26,094 nucleotides of DNA from UBA947 sp031550975 (lineage in GTDB: Bacteria; Cyanobacteriota; Vampirovibrionia; Gastranaerophilales; Gastranaerophilaceae), in the NCBI GenBank assembly GCA_031550975.1, contig JAVBOC010000006.1, positions 1 to 26,094 of the forward strand. Reading direction: 5' to 3'. The position numbers were made by a program, and so were the translations under genes. The notes below the pieces were generated by a model. The model did no database searches. It was not told where the DNA came from and saw nothing but the letters and a program-made list of their open reading frames with translations. This document shows positions 1 through 7,181 of the stretch, piece by piece (position 1 is the first letter of the stretch; each line of letters starts with the position of its first letter).

Positions 1-354
1 AAAGATACAACGGGCCAGCTGAGCTACAAGCACATATTTAATTGTCATCTAATGCCCGCTGGATAGAGTGTTCTGAGTTTTAATTTGTTGTACTTTTACT
101 CTGTAAAAGATACAACGGGCCAGCTGAGCTACAAGCACATATTTAATTGTCATCTAATGCCCGCTGGATAGAGTGTTCTAAGTTTTAATTTGTTGTACTT
201 TTACTCTGTAAAAGATACAACGGGCCAGCTGAGCTACAAGCACATATTCAATTGTCATCTAATGCCCGCTGGATAGAGTGTTCTGAGTTTTAATTTGTTG
301 TACTTTTACTCTGTAAAAGATACAACAGGCCAGCTGAGCTACAAGCACATATTC
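1..354. repeat. Tandem array of a 105-bp unit, 3.4 copies
   Basis: Copies begin at 1, 106, 211 and 316, and the last stops at about 354. They differ only at single positions (for example g/a near 175, t/c near 249, g/a near 327). Each unit holds a hairpin with outer stem GTTGTA/TACAAC and inner stem TTTTAC/GTAAAA (87-116 in the first copy). Each also holds two tRNA-like pieces in opposite orientation: GTAGCTCAGCTGG on the minus strand and CTGGATAGAGTGTTC on the plus strand. No complete cloverleaf, T-arm or open reading frame is seen. The array begins at the window edge, so its true copy number is unknown. Confidence 0.95.
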
Positions 355-371
355 TAGAATATTAAATGCTT

Positions 372-1076
372 TTATGCTCTTACAGGCACCCGGCCGCAAG
401 ACTTGTCTTCATCGCAGAATCCGAGCCGTTCGCACTTTGGTACAAGATAAGGTTTAAGCCATGGTTCTTCTGCAACAAGCACTTCGCACATCATTTTTAC
501 CATAAGCCGTATCTCATACTGCGCGCGCGTACAAAGCCGCAGGTTTGCCAGATGAATCATTTCACGTAAGTTTAAACTCGCCACTAATGAACTAGCCGCG
601 GCGTTTGGAAGCACAAAACGAGCATCCTCTGCAGGGATTCCTGCCTCAACAAACTCTTGGTATTGTGCCGAAATAGCTTCCATAAAATCGACAAATTTCG
701 CACTCAATTTTTCATCACGTGCGATTGTTGGCGGGATTATGTAGTCAAACTGCCCTTTTTCTTTTACGTAGCGTTGTGATTTTTGCGAAAACGACATGTG
801 CCTGTGGCGCACAAGCTGGTGCGTGCAGGCGCGCGATACATTTGATATCGCAAAGCTTACCTGAACGTGTTCAACTGTCGAGTAATGACCGGAAGAAATT
901 ACTCGCTCAATAAGTTTAAGCATCTTTTCTTCGTCATCGGTGCTGTTGTAAATATTAATGGGATAATCGGCGCTGTAACATGTGCGGCAAGCTGTATAAA
1001 CAGTCTTTAGCATATTCTCAGGCTTAGAAATAAGACTGACAACAGGCTTGTTTGTGACTTCTTCGCCCTTTAGCAT
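372..1076 (-). CDS. thyX: Flavin-dependent thymidylate synthase ThyX
   Basis: ThyX makes dTMP from dUMP using methylene-tetrahydrofolate and reduced FAD, and replaces the unrelated ThyA. The 234-aa product has the usual family length. It carries the signature RHRxxSxxxxSxR as R90-H91-R92, S95, S100 and R102, which binds dUMP and flavin. The surrounding helices (GHYSTVEHVQVSF and the C-terminal LRLCTRAQYEIR) fit the family. The ATG at 1076 has an AGAGGGG ribosome-binding site about 9 nt upstream. The gene lies downstream of rpmE on the same strand behind a hairpin-rich spacer. A 14-bp palindrome (349-362) lies just past its stop, at the junction with the 105-bp repeats. Identification is secure. 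Confidence 0.97.
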   Translation of the reverse strand: MLKGEEVTNKPVVSLISKPENMLKTVYTACRTCYSADYPINIYNSTDDEEKMLKLIERVISSGHYSTVEHVQVSFAISNVSRACTHQLVRHRHMSFSQKSQRYVKEKGQFDYIIPPTIARDEKLSAKFVDFMEAISAQYQEFVEAGIPAEDARFVLPNAAASSLVASLNLREMIHLANLRLCTRAQYEIRLMVKMMCEVLVAEEPWLKPYLVPKCERLGFCDEDKSCGRVPVRA

Positions 1077-1147
1077 CTATATACCCCTCTATCCCTAGTA
1101 TTACTTTAATCCAATTTAGCGCCTGTGCAGTCATAGATTTTCCTCTC

Positions 1148-1172
1148 GTAAAACGATACTTAATCGTTTTAC
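1148..1172 (-). promoter_or_regulatory. Perfect 10-bp inverted repeat between rpmE and thyX
   Basis: GTAAAACGAT (1148-1157) and ATCGTTTTAC (1163-1172) are exact inverse complements around a 5-nt loop. On the minus strand the hairpin is followed directly by GAGAGGA rather than a U-run, so it is not a classical terminator. It may be an RNA processing or stability element, or a protein-binding site. Two shorter hairpins lie upstream on the same strand (GCCGG/CCGGC near 1230-1246 and CTTGC/GCAAG near 1213-1226), so the whole 180-nt spacer could fold. Confidence 0.5.
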
Positions 1173-1256
1173 TCGGCACAGTGGCGCTTCGTAGTGTTGC
1201 GCCCTGCTCGTCTTGCTTACGCAAGTCGACGCCGGCTCCACACCGGCTCACGCATG

Positions 1257-1454
1257 TTATTTACTGTAACGTTTGTTGAATCTGTCAATTCTGCCCTCAG
1301 AGTCAAGAATTTTTTGCGTGCCGGTATAGAATGGGTGGCAAGCGTTGCAAATTTCAACACTGATATCGTGGTTTACTGAACCTGTTTCGATTTCGTTACC
1401 GCAAACACATTTTGCGATGGTTTTCTTATAATCTGGGTGTATTCCGTCTTTCAT
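1257..1454 (-). CDS. rpmE: 50S ribosomal protein bL31
   Basis: This is a 65-aa large-subunit ribosomal protein of the zinc-binding form. Cysteines C16 and C18 (CVCGNE) and C36 and C39 (CNACHPFYTG) form the metal-binding set, and the CHPFYTGTQK stretch is the family signature. The ATG at 1454 is preceded by AGAGGA at a 6-7 nt spacing. A promoter (TTGATT, 16 bp, TATGAT) lies at 1505-1532 and gives a leader of about 45 nt. Having the zinc form rather than the Cys-free paralogue means the protein can also act as a zinc store. Identification is secure. Confidence 0.96.
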   Translation of the reverse strand: MKDGIHPDYKKTIAKCVCGNEIETGSVNHDISVEICNACHPFYTGTQKILDSEGRIDRFNKRYSK

Positions 1455-1504
1455 TTGTTTCCTCTTTCTTTGATGTTGTCAGGATTCCAAACCTGATTAA
1501 TAAC

Positions 1505-1532
1505 ATCATACTATCTCAAGCCAAAAAATCAA
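1505..1532 (-). promoter_or_regulatory. Sigma-70 type promoter of rpmE
   Basis: On the minus strand, TTGATT (1527-1532), a 16-bp spacer and TATGAT (1505-1510). The predicted transcript start is near 1498, giving a normal leader with a Shine-Dalgarno site. Confidence 0.6.
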
Positions 1533-1695
1533 GCCCACGACCAAATATTTTGTGTTTTATAAGCTTAAATAAAAATCTCATGAGCTTAATGTAGAAGTTC
1601 ATGAAAAAACATGATGAATTCATGCGTTCGCATGATTTCAAAAACGCAATAATAGAGCATAATAAAAAGGTACCCGATTGAAATAGGAATTCAAA

Positions 1696-1854
1696 ATGAA
1701 TCTGCACGAAAAATGTCTTTTGAGATATCTTCAAAACCCCGATGCACTCTCTTATGCAACCGAAGTCTTGAAATTAAATAATATGATTATGGAAAAACAA
1801 TTCGTGCTAAAGCATTTTGGCCAAAAAAATGAAGTTAAGTCCACTGCCCTCTGA
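1696..1854 (+). CDS. Possible 52-aa small protein, function unknown
   Basis: A short open frame begins MNLHEKCLLRYLQ and ends NEVKSTAL. It starts at an ATG 6-7 nt after AGGAA, a reasonable ribosome-binding site. The first 42 residues are predicted mostly helical with a mix of charged and leucine residues. There is no signal peptide, membrane segment or known motif. It ends just before the promoter of the diguanylate cyclase gene. It is the only plausible coding content in the 444-bp gap between rpmE and that gene. I do not recognise the family, and a chance frame cannot be excluded. Confidence 0.4.
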   Translation: MNLHEKCLLRYLQNPDALSYATEVLKLNNMIMEKQFVLKHFGQKNEVKSTAL

Positions 1855-1863
1855 TATTATCCG

Positions 1864-1892
1864 TTGACCTGCTCAAGCGAAAATGCTATAAT
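1864..1892 (+). promoter_or_regulatory. Near-consensus sigma-70 promoter giving a leaderless mRNA
   Basis: TTGACC (1864-1869), 17-bp spacer, TATAAT (1887-1892), with an extended -10 TG at 1884-1885. The -10 ends 6 nt before the ATG at 1899, so the expected transcript start is the start codon itself. No Shine-Dalgarno sequence is present. Confidence 0.8.
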
Positions 1893-1898
1893 TGCTGC

Positions 1899-3689
1899 AT
1901 GCTAAAGAAGACTTCATACATTTTGGGCTTATTATTTTTTGTGCTTTTTGCGATTCTTATTTTCGGGAATTCCGGGCTGAATGGGTTTGTTGATAGTATT
2001 GAAAACAAAACCTTTGACCTGCGCCAAAACCTGGCTGCAAAGAGTAAAACTCCGAGCCCCAATATAGCTATTATTACCGTTGATGACGCAAGTTATGAAT
2101 ATATTTTAGACACTTATGGCGAATGGCCGCTTCCGCGTGATGTTTACGCTAAAATTGTCAATTACCTTGAAAAGCAAAATGTGGAAACAATTGCGTTTGA
2201 CCTATTATTTGTAAAATCAATGAAGAGCAAGCCGGAAGCCGATAAAGCTTTAGTCGAGGCGATTACAAAGAACGACAATGTCTATACCGCAATAAATTTT
2301 GACAACCAACCTGATGATATGAGATTGCCACCTGCGTTGCCAGATAGATTGGCACTGCACAAAGATTTTGTTGAAAAAAATATAAATTTAGACGATTTAA
2401 CTTTCACAAACTGCCGTGCGATTTTGCCCGAAATTATGAATGGAACTTCTAATATCGGTGTGATAAATGTTTCACGCGCGGATGATGGAATCCTTCGTAA
2501 TATGCCGGTTGTAGTGAAATACAAAGATAAATATTACCCGCAGCTCGCGCTAAAAATTGCAATGAAACATTATCCGGTTATTTCAATAAATAAAAACTCG
2601 GCGAATCTGTTTGAAACACTTTCTAAAACCAGTGACCCATCAAGAAAGATTTACACACCTGCGCATAATGGCAACGCGATATTGAACTGGTACGGGCCGG
2701 CGCAAACTTTTGAAACTATCCCGCTTTATAAAGTAATTAAAGTTGCGAACGGCGAAAAAACTGATTTGAAATATAATTTCCAGGATAAAACCGTATTTAT
2801 CGGGACTTCAGTGGCAAGTTTGGGCGATATAAAAAGTGTTCCGACGGATAAATTATTTCCGGGCGTCGAGGTTCAAGCGACTTATTTAAACAATATTTTA
2901 GACAATAATTTCATCCAAAAAGCGCCGGTTGCGGTTACTGTTTTAGTAGGTTTATTAATCGCAGCACTAATTGCATATGCTGTTTTGGCTCTAGAATCTG
3001 CGTTAGCAGGTACTTTAATTACACTGTTCATTTGTGCGGATTATCTTGTGATTGCGTATTTGATGATGCGGTTTGGAAATGTTTGGCTTGATATAGTTCA
3101 GCCGACGCTGCTTGCAATTTTGGCGTTTATTTGTGCGCTAATTGTTAAATACCTTATTAAATCACGCGATTTTGACAGACAATATAAACTGGCTACAACT
3201 GACGGCCTGACTGAGCTCTACAACCACCGTTATTTCCAAGAACAAATGAAAATGAATGTCGAGCAGTCAAAACGTTACGAAAATCCGTTCTCGCTTATCA
3301 TTGTTGACATTGATTACTTTAAAAAGTTCAATGACACTTTTGGGCACCAAGCAGGGGACGCGGTGCTGCGTCAGGTTGCGTTTATGTTAAAACGTAATGT
3401 CCGGGCGACCGATATCGTTTGCCGTTATGGCGGAGAAGAAATGAGTATAATCCTGCCAAATACAAACGCGGAAGCTGCTCTTACGACTGCAAAACTTATC
3501 CTTGAGCGCATTGAAGACAGAACTTTTAAATTAAGTGAGGATAAAGAAGGCAAAGTTACAGTAAGCGCGGGTGTTGCGACTTTTCCTCAAGATGGTGAAA
3601 CCGCAGTAGAAATTATTGAAGCTGCTGACAAACGTCTTTATAGCGCTAAAAACAGCGGACGAAACCAGGTTAAAGGTGCAGAGGGGTAG
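1899..3689 (+). CDS. Membrane CHASE2-domain diguanylate cyclase
   Basis: The 596-aa protein is predicted to make the second messenger c-di-GMP from two GTP in response to an external signal. Order: one N-terminal membrane segment (about 6-25), an extracytoplasmic CHASE2 sensor domain (about 30-330, with the typical FDLRQ, IAIITVDDASY and GVEVQATYLNNIL stretches), three membrane segments (about 340-420), then a GGDEF domain (about 430-590). The active-site loop is GGEEM at 511-515, with Met where Phe is usual. This variant is found in the family but may affect rate. A product-inhibition I-site RxxD is present at R502-D505, exactly five residues before the loop. There is no EAL or HD-GYP domain. 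The mRNA is predicted to be leaderless. Confidence 0.93.
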   Translation: MLKKTSYILGLLFFVLFAILIFGNSGLNGFVDSIENKTFDLRQNLAAKSKTPSPNIAIITVDDASYEYILDTYGEWPLPRDVYAKIVNYLEKQNVETIAFDLLFVKSMKSKPEADKALVEAITKNDNVYTAINFDNQPDDMRLPPALPDRLALHKDFVEKNINLDDLTFTNCRAILPEIMNGTSNIGVINVSRADDGILRNMPVVVKYKDKYYPQLALKIAMKHYPVISINKNSANLFETLSKTSDPSRKIYTPAHNGNAILNWYGPAQTFETIPLYKVIKVANGEKTDLKYNFQDKTVFIGTSVASLGDIKSVPTDKLFPGVEVQATYLNNILDNNFIQKAPVAVTVLVGLLIAALIAYAVLALESALAGTLITLFICADYLVIAYLMMRFGNVWLDIVQPTLLAILAFICALIVKYLIKSRDFDRQYKLATTDGLTELYNHRYFQEQMKMNVEQSKRYENPFSLIIVDIDYFKKFNDTFGHQAGDAVLRQVAFMLKRNVRATDIVCRYGGEEMSIILPNTNAEAALTTAKLILERIEDRTFKLSEDKEGKVTVSAGVATFPQDGETAVEIIEAADKRLYSAKNSGRNQVKGAEG

Positions 3690-3694
3690 ATGTT

Positions 3695-3788
3695 TTTTCG
3701 TCATGCTGAGGGAATGCCCCGAAGTATCTCAAAGTCGACACTTGTTGTGTGAAAATTGATACGCCTTGCGTGCGTAGAATGACGAGTG
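3695..3788. repeat. REP-like intergenic sequence with inverted ends
   Basis: The spacer between two convergent genes begins with CGTCATGCTGAGGG and ends with AGAATGACG, so CGTCAT and ATGACG are inverted at its ends. The wording resembles the dispersed GTCATTCTGAG-type intergenic repeats of many bacteria. No other copy of this exact sequence is in the window. The GIY-YIG locus at 14984-15354 carries a related but different type (GTCATCCTGAA). Confidence 0.45.
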
Positions 3789-4475
3789 TTAGATCACCGG
3801 AACGTCGATTGGCTGTTGAAGTATTACGTGGATAACTTCGCCTTTTTTAAGGTTAACTTGTTTGCCTTTTCTGATTAAATCGGCAATGTCTTCGTAAACA
3901 TAATAGCCTGCTCCGCCGATTCCGCCGCCGATTGCAGCGACAGGAACGGTAACTACGCGTAAGTAGCCGCCAGCGACATCTTCAAAGGTCTCGTTGCCCC
4001 AGTTGGTCGCACCTTTTACTATATCAACTGTGTTGTGCCAGTTTTCAACAACGGCTTCTTTGTAGCCGCGCCCGCCGGTGATTCCGCCGTCATAAGTCAA
4101 GTCTGCTCTGCCAATAACAGAGAGTGAAAGCGGCAACTGTCTGCCGTTTGGGGTTACGATGTGGTCGAAATCCAAATATATAACCGCGCCGCGCGACATT
4201 CTTTTTGCGGCGATAATCTTCGTAATATTCCCGCGAACAAGCGAGCCTGTTGGCAAGATTACGTCAGAATCTGCAGTTTGATCAGTAATTAATATCGCCG
4301 AAAATTCTGCGTTAGTCCCCGCGTAACTTGTCACCGGTGTTTGCAATTGCAGATCAAACTTTGTTCCTGCAGGGATCCGTTTGGTCTTTGCCTTTGCATT
4401 AAAAGGTGAGGCTGCAAATGCGCCTTGTGCTATAAAAAATATTGCTAATATTAAAATTAAAATTTTTGTTTTCAT
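3789..4475 (-). CDS. Secreted protein with an IPAG-type domain, function unknown
   Basis: The 228-aa protein has a clear signal peptide (about 1-21, ending QGAFA) and should be exported. The mature part starts with a beta-rich segment (IPAGTKFDLQLQTPV to GSLVRGNITKI, about 34-90). It then has a Gly-rich hydrophobic stretch (VAAIGGGIGGAGYYVY, about 185-200) that could span or insert in a membrane, and it ends KKGEVIHVILQQPIDV. The first and last segments resemble the C-terminal domain of the SLH protein at 21370-22521. The ATG at 4475 has GAGGAG 6-7 nt upstream. The gene is divergent from the TPR gene, and the two -10 boxes overlap. No enzymatic motif is visible. Confidence 0.8.
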   Translation of the reverse strand: MKTKILILILAIFFIAQGAFAASPFNAKAKTKRIPAGTKFDLQLQTPVTSYAGTNAEFSAILITDQTADSDVILPTGSLVRGNITKIIAAKRMSRGAVIYLDFDHIVTPNGRQLPLSLSVIGRADLTYDGGITGGRGYKEAVVENWHNTVDIVKGATNWGNETFEDVAGGYLRVVTVPVAAIGGGIGGAGYYVYEDIADLIRKGKQVNLKKGEVIHVILQQPIDVPVI

Positions 4476-4500
4476 CTCATACTCCTCTAACTCATTTTAG

Positions 4501-4509
4501 TGGTATAAT
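4501..4509 (+). promoter_or_regulatory. Extended -10 promoter, leaderless, overlapping a divergent -10
   Basis: TGGTATAAT ends 6 nt before the ATG at 4516. No good -35 is visible. On the opposite strand TATTAT (4505-4510) can serve as the -10 of the 3789-4475 gene, so one AT core may fire both ways. Confidence 0.65.
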
Positions 4510-4515
4510 ACAATT

Positions 4516-5445
4516 ATGTCAAGGATTGAGCAGATAGAGGAATTGCAGCAGATTTTAAGAGATGACCCGCAAAACCATCGTACGCGGCGCCGTTTGGCTG
4601 TGCTTTTGCTTGATAGCGGATTTGCCGAAGAAGCTTTGCAGCACTTTACTTATCTGTCAAAAGTATACCCTGAAGACAGCGGGATTTATTATAACCTGGG
4701 TATTGTTCATGAAAAATTAAAAAACCTTGATAAAGCAAAAGAAGCTTACATGAAAGCAATTGAGCTTTCGCCTGAGGAGGTTGATGCAAGCTACAATTTG
4801 GGTCTTGTATACATTGATAAAGGCGAATATGAAAAAGCCGTTGATTGTTTTGAGCGCGTTTTAGAAAAAGACCCCGATGACTCAAATTCGTATTTCAGTA
4901 TTGGGTTGGCATATTTTAAAGAAGGCAAGTTAGATGGGGCAAAATACTATTTTGAGCGCACGATAGAACTCAATGACGAAGACCTTTATGCGCATTTCTA
5001 CTTGGGGAACATTTTTAAAGAACAAGGCGATAGCGAAAAAGCCAAGGAGAAATTCTACAAAGTGCTTGATTTGTCGCCGGATTACAGCTGGGCGTACTTT
5101 AACCTAGCGGCGATTGCTTATGAGGATAATGATGTCCAAACCGCGGCAGAAATGCTTGAACAGACCCTTATTTTGAACCCAAAAGACATCGATGCTTATA
5201 AAATTTACGCTAAAATTCTTGTAAATGAAAACGAAATTGATTATGCGCGTGAACTTCTTCGTAAAGCGATAAACCACTGCGGCGCGATTGGTGATTTGTA
5301 TTATATTTTAGCACAAATCCACAAGGTACAAGAAAATTCAGAGGGTTACGTCAAAAACATGAACCTCGCGTTAAAAAATAATCAAACCCTTACGGTCAGC
5401 CCAAAAATGGTTAAAGCTGAGCTGGATTCTTTTGTGGTACAATAA
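4516..5445 (+). CDS. Tetratricopeptide-repeat protein
   Basis: The 309-aa protein consists almost entirely of TPR units of about 34 residues from residue 20 to 290. Examples are IYYNLGIVHEKLKNLDKAKEA, ASYNLGLVYIDKGEYEKAVDC and AYFNLAAIAYEDNDVQTAAE, with the usual W/Y-G-Y/F-A-P spacing. Such repeats form a protein-binding superhelix. There is no signal peptide or membrane segment, so it is probably a cytoplasmic scaffold. The stop codon is 5 nt before proS and overlaps the proS -10 box, so read-through into proS is likely as well as independent initiation. The gene's own mRNA is predicted leaderless. The partner cannot be read from the sequence. Confidence 0.9.
   Translation: MSRIEQIEELQQILRDDPQNHRTRRRLAVLLLDSGFAEEALQHFTYLSKVYPEDSGIYYNLGIVHEKLKNLDKAKEAYMKAIELSPEEVDASYNLGLVYIDKGEYEKAVDCFERVLEKDPDDSNSYFSIGLAYFKEGKLDGAKYYFERTIELNDEDLYAHFYLGNIFKEQGDSEKAKEKFYKVLDLSPDYSWAYFNLAAIAYEDNDVQTAAEMLEQTLILNPKDIDAYKIYAKILVNENEIDYARELLRKAINHCGAIGDLYYILAQIHKVQENSEGYVKNMNLALKNNQTLTVSPKMVKAELDSFVVQ
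5435..5443 (+). promoter_or_regulatory. Extended -10 box of proS inside the upstream stop region
   Basis: TGGTACAAT lies within the last codons of the TPR gene and ends 7 nt before the proS ATG at 5451. No good -35 and no strong ribosome-binding site are visible. It is one of the leaderless-type starts of this window. Confidence 0.5.
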
Positions 5446-5450
5446 AAGAC

Positions 5451-7181
5451 ATGAAAATGTCTAAATTATTTGTACAAACTTTGAGAGAATTTCCGTCGGA
5501 TGCGGAGGTTATTTCGCATAAAATGCTTGCGCGTGCAGGCTATATTCGTAAACTTGCCAGCGGGGTTTATAACTATTTACCTCTGATGTGGCGGGTTTTG
5601 AAAAAAGTCGAAACCATTGTTCGCGAAGAAATGGACGGTGCGGGCGCTCAAGAACTCTTGATGCCGTTTGTTCAGCCGCGTGAATTATGGGAAGAATCAG
5701 GTCGTTGGGAAGTCTACGGTAAAGAATTAATGCGCCTGAAAGACCGTCACGATCGTGATATGTGCCTTGGGCCAACGCACGAAGAAGTTATTACAGTAGT
5801 TGCGCGCGAAGGACTGAAATCCTACAAGCAAATGCCTGTGAATCTTTACCAAATCCAGTCAAAATTCCGTGATGAAGTAAGACCGCGCTATGGCCTGCTT
5901 CGCGGACGTGAATTCATCATGAAAGACGCGTATAGCTTTGATGTTGACGAATCCGGTTTGGAAAAAGAATACCAAAATATGGCGGCGGCTTATACAAGGA
6001 TTTTCAAACGCTGCGGGCTAGAAACCAAAATGGTTCAGTCTGACTCAGGTGCGATCGGCGGCAGCGTCAGCCACGAATTTATGGTAATTACCGATCAAGA
6101 CAGCGGTGAAAACGATGTTTTCTATTGCAATGGGTGCGTTTATTCGGCAAACTCAAATCACGCGGTTTCAAAATTGCTAAAAGAAACCACAGACGGCGGA
6201 TTTGCCAAGCCCGAAATCGTTGACACTCCAAACACAACTACTATTGAAGAACTATCAGCATTTTTAAAGGTTGAAGCAAATGTTATTTTAAAATCACTTC
6301 TTTATATCGCTGACAAAAAGCCTGTTTTGGCTTTAATTAGAGCGGACAAAGAGGTCGAAGAAACGAAATTGATGAACACATTAGGTGCAAAAGAAATCAG
6401 AATCGCCTCAGCCCCTGAAATTGAAGAATTGATGGTAGCAAACGGTTTCAACGCCGCAAAAGGATTTATCGGGCCAAAGGGTTTAAAAGACGTAAAAATC
6501 ATTGCTGACAAATCAGTAAAAGGCATGAAAAACTTTGTTGTCGGAATTAACGAGGCAGACAAACACTTAGTTGGTGCGAACTTGGGCATTGATATTCCAG
6601 AAATCATCGAATATTTTGACTTAAGACTGGTTGAAGCTGGCGAGCATTGCCCTGAGTGCAGCCAATCACTTTGCGTTACCCGAGGGATTGAAGTCGGAAA
6701 CATCTTTAAACTTGGCACAAAATATTCTGCGCCGATGAATGCGGTGTTCTTGGATGAGAACGGTAAAACAAAACCTTATGTAATGGGTTGTTACGGGATT
6801 GGGATTTCCAGAACCGCTGCAGCCGCTGTTGAAGCGCATCACGATGAGAACGGAATCAAATGGCCGCTTGCAATTGCGCCTTATCAAGTTTCAATTGTAC
6901 CGGTAAATATTCAGGACGAATTGCAAATGAAGGTTGCGAATAAGCTTTATGAAGACCTAAAAGCTGTCGGCGTTGAGGTTGTATTGGATGATCGCAATGA
7001 ACGTGCAGGCGTCAAATTCAAAGATGCTGATCTAATCGGTTTTCCATACAGAATTACAGTAGGGAAGTCCATTTCAGAAGACGGTACTGTCGAGTTTAAA
7101 ACCCGTGCGACTAATGAGGTTGAGTCAATTAAACCGGACGCTGCTGCGGCTAAAATAATTGAAATTGTCAAAGCGATTTAA
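5451..7181 (+). CDS. proS: Prolyl-tRNA synthetase (bacterial type, with editing domain)
   Basis: ProRS charges tRNA-Pro with proline. The 576-aa length matches the bacterial form, which has an editing (INS) domain between class II motifs 2 and 3. Visible landmarks are the N-terminal LPLMWRVLKKVETIVREEM (motif 1 region), CLGPTHEE and YQIQSKFRDEVRPRYGLLRGREFIMKDAYSF (motif 2), the INS insert at about 225-400, and MGCYGIGISRTAAAAVE (motif 3). The C-terminal anticodon-binding domain starts near 470 (APYQVSIVPV). ATG 5451 is chosen, and ATG 5457 (MSKLF) is an alternative. The gene is convergent with the polymerase gene, with stop codons overlapping at 7178-7181. Confidence 0.97.
   Translation: MKMSKLFVQTLREFPSDAEVISHKMLARAGYIRKLASGVYNYLPLMWRVLKKVETIVREEMDGAGAQELLMPFVQPRELWEESGRWEVYGKELMRLKDRHDRDMCLGPTHEEVITVVAREGLKSYKQMPVNLYQIQSKFRDEVRPRYGLLRGREFIMKDAYSFDVDESGLEKEYQNMAAAYTRIFKRCGLETKMVQSDSGAIGGSVSHEFMVITDQDSGENDVFYCNGCVYSANSNHAVSKLLKETTDGGFAKPEIVDTPNTTTIEELSAFLKVEANVILKSLLYIADKKPVLALIRADKEVEETKLMNTLGAKEIRIASAPEIEELMVANGFNAAKGFIGPKGLKDVKIIADKSVKGMKNFVVGINEADKHLVGANLGIDIPEIIEYFDLRLVEAGEHCPECSQSLCVTRGIEVGNIFKLGTKYSAPMNAVFLDENGKTKPYVMGCYGIGISRTAAAAVEAHHDENGIKWPLAIAPYQVSIVPVNIQDELQMKVANKLYEDLKAVGVEVVLDDRNERAGVKFKDADLIGFPYRITVGKSISEDGTVEFKTRATNEVESIKPDAAAAKIIEIVKAI

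Noticed and set aside
1..354. CRISPR array
   Set aside because: The whole 105-bp unit is repeated almost exactly. There are no short repeats with unique spacers and no cas genes.
1..354. Functional tRNA genes in the array
   Set aside because: Only D-arm and acceptor-like pieces are present, in opposite orientation. No T-arm (GTTCRA) or pairing acceptor end is found.
1601..1681. 26-codon plus-strand frame (starts MKKHDEFM)
   Set aside because: There is no ribosome-binding site, it is very short, and it is in a different frame from the better candidate at 1696.
6302..6718. 138-codon minus-strand frame inside proS
   Set aside because: It is antisense to the editing domain of a secure proS and has no family features.
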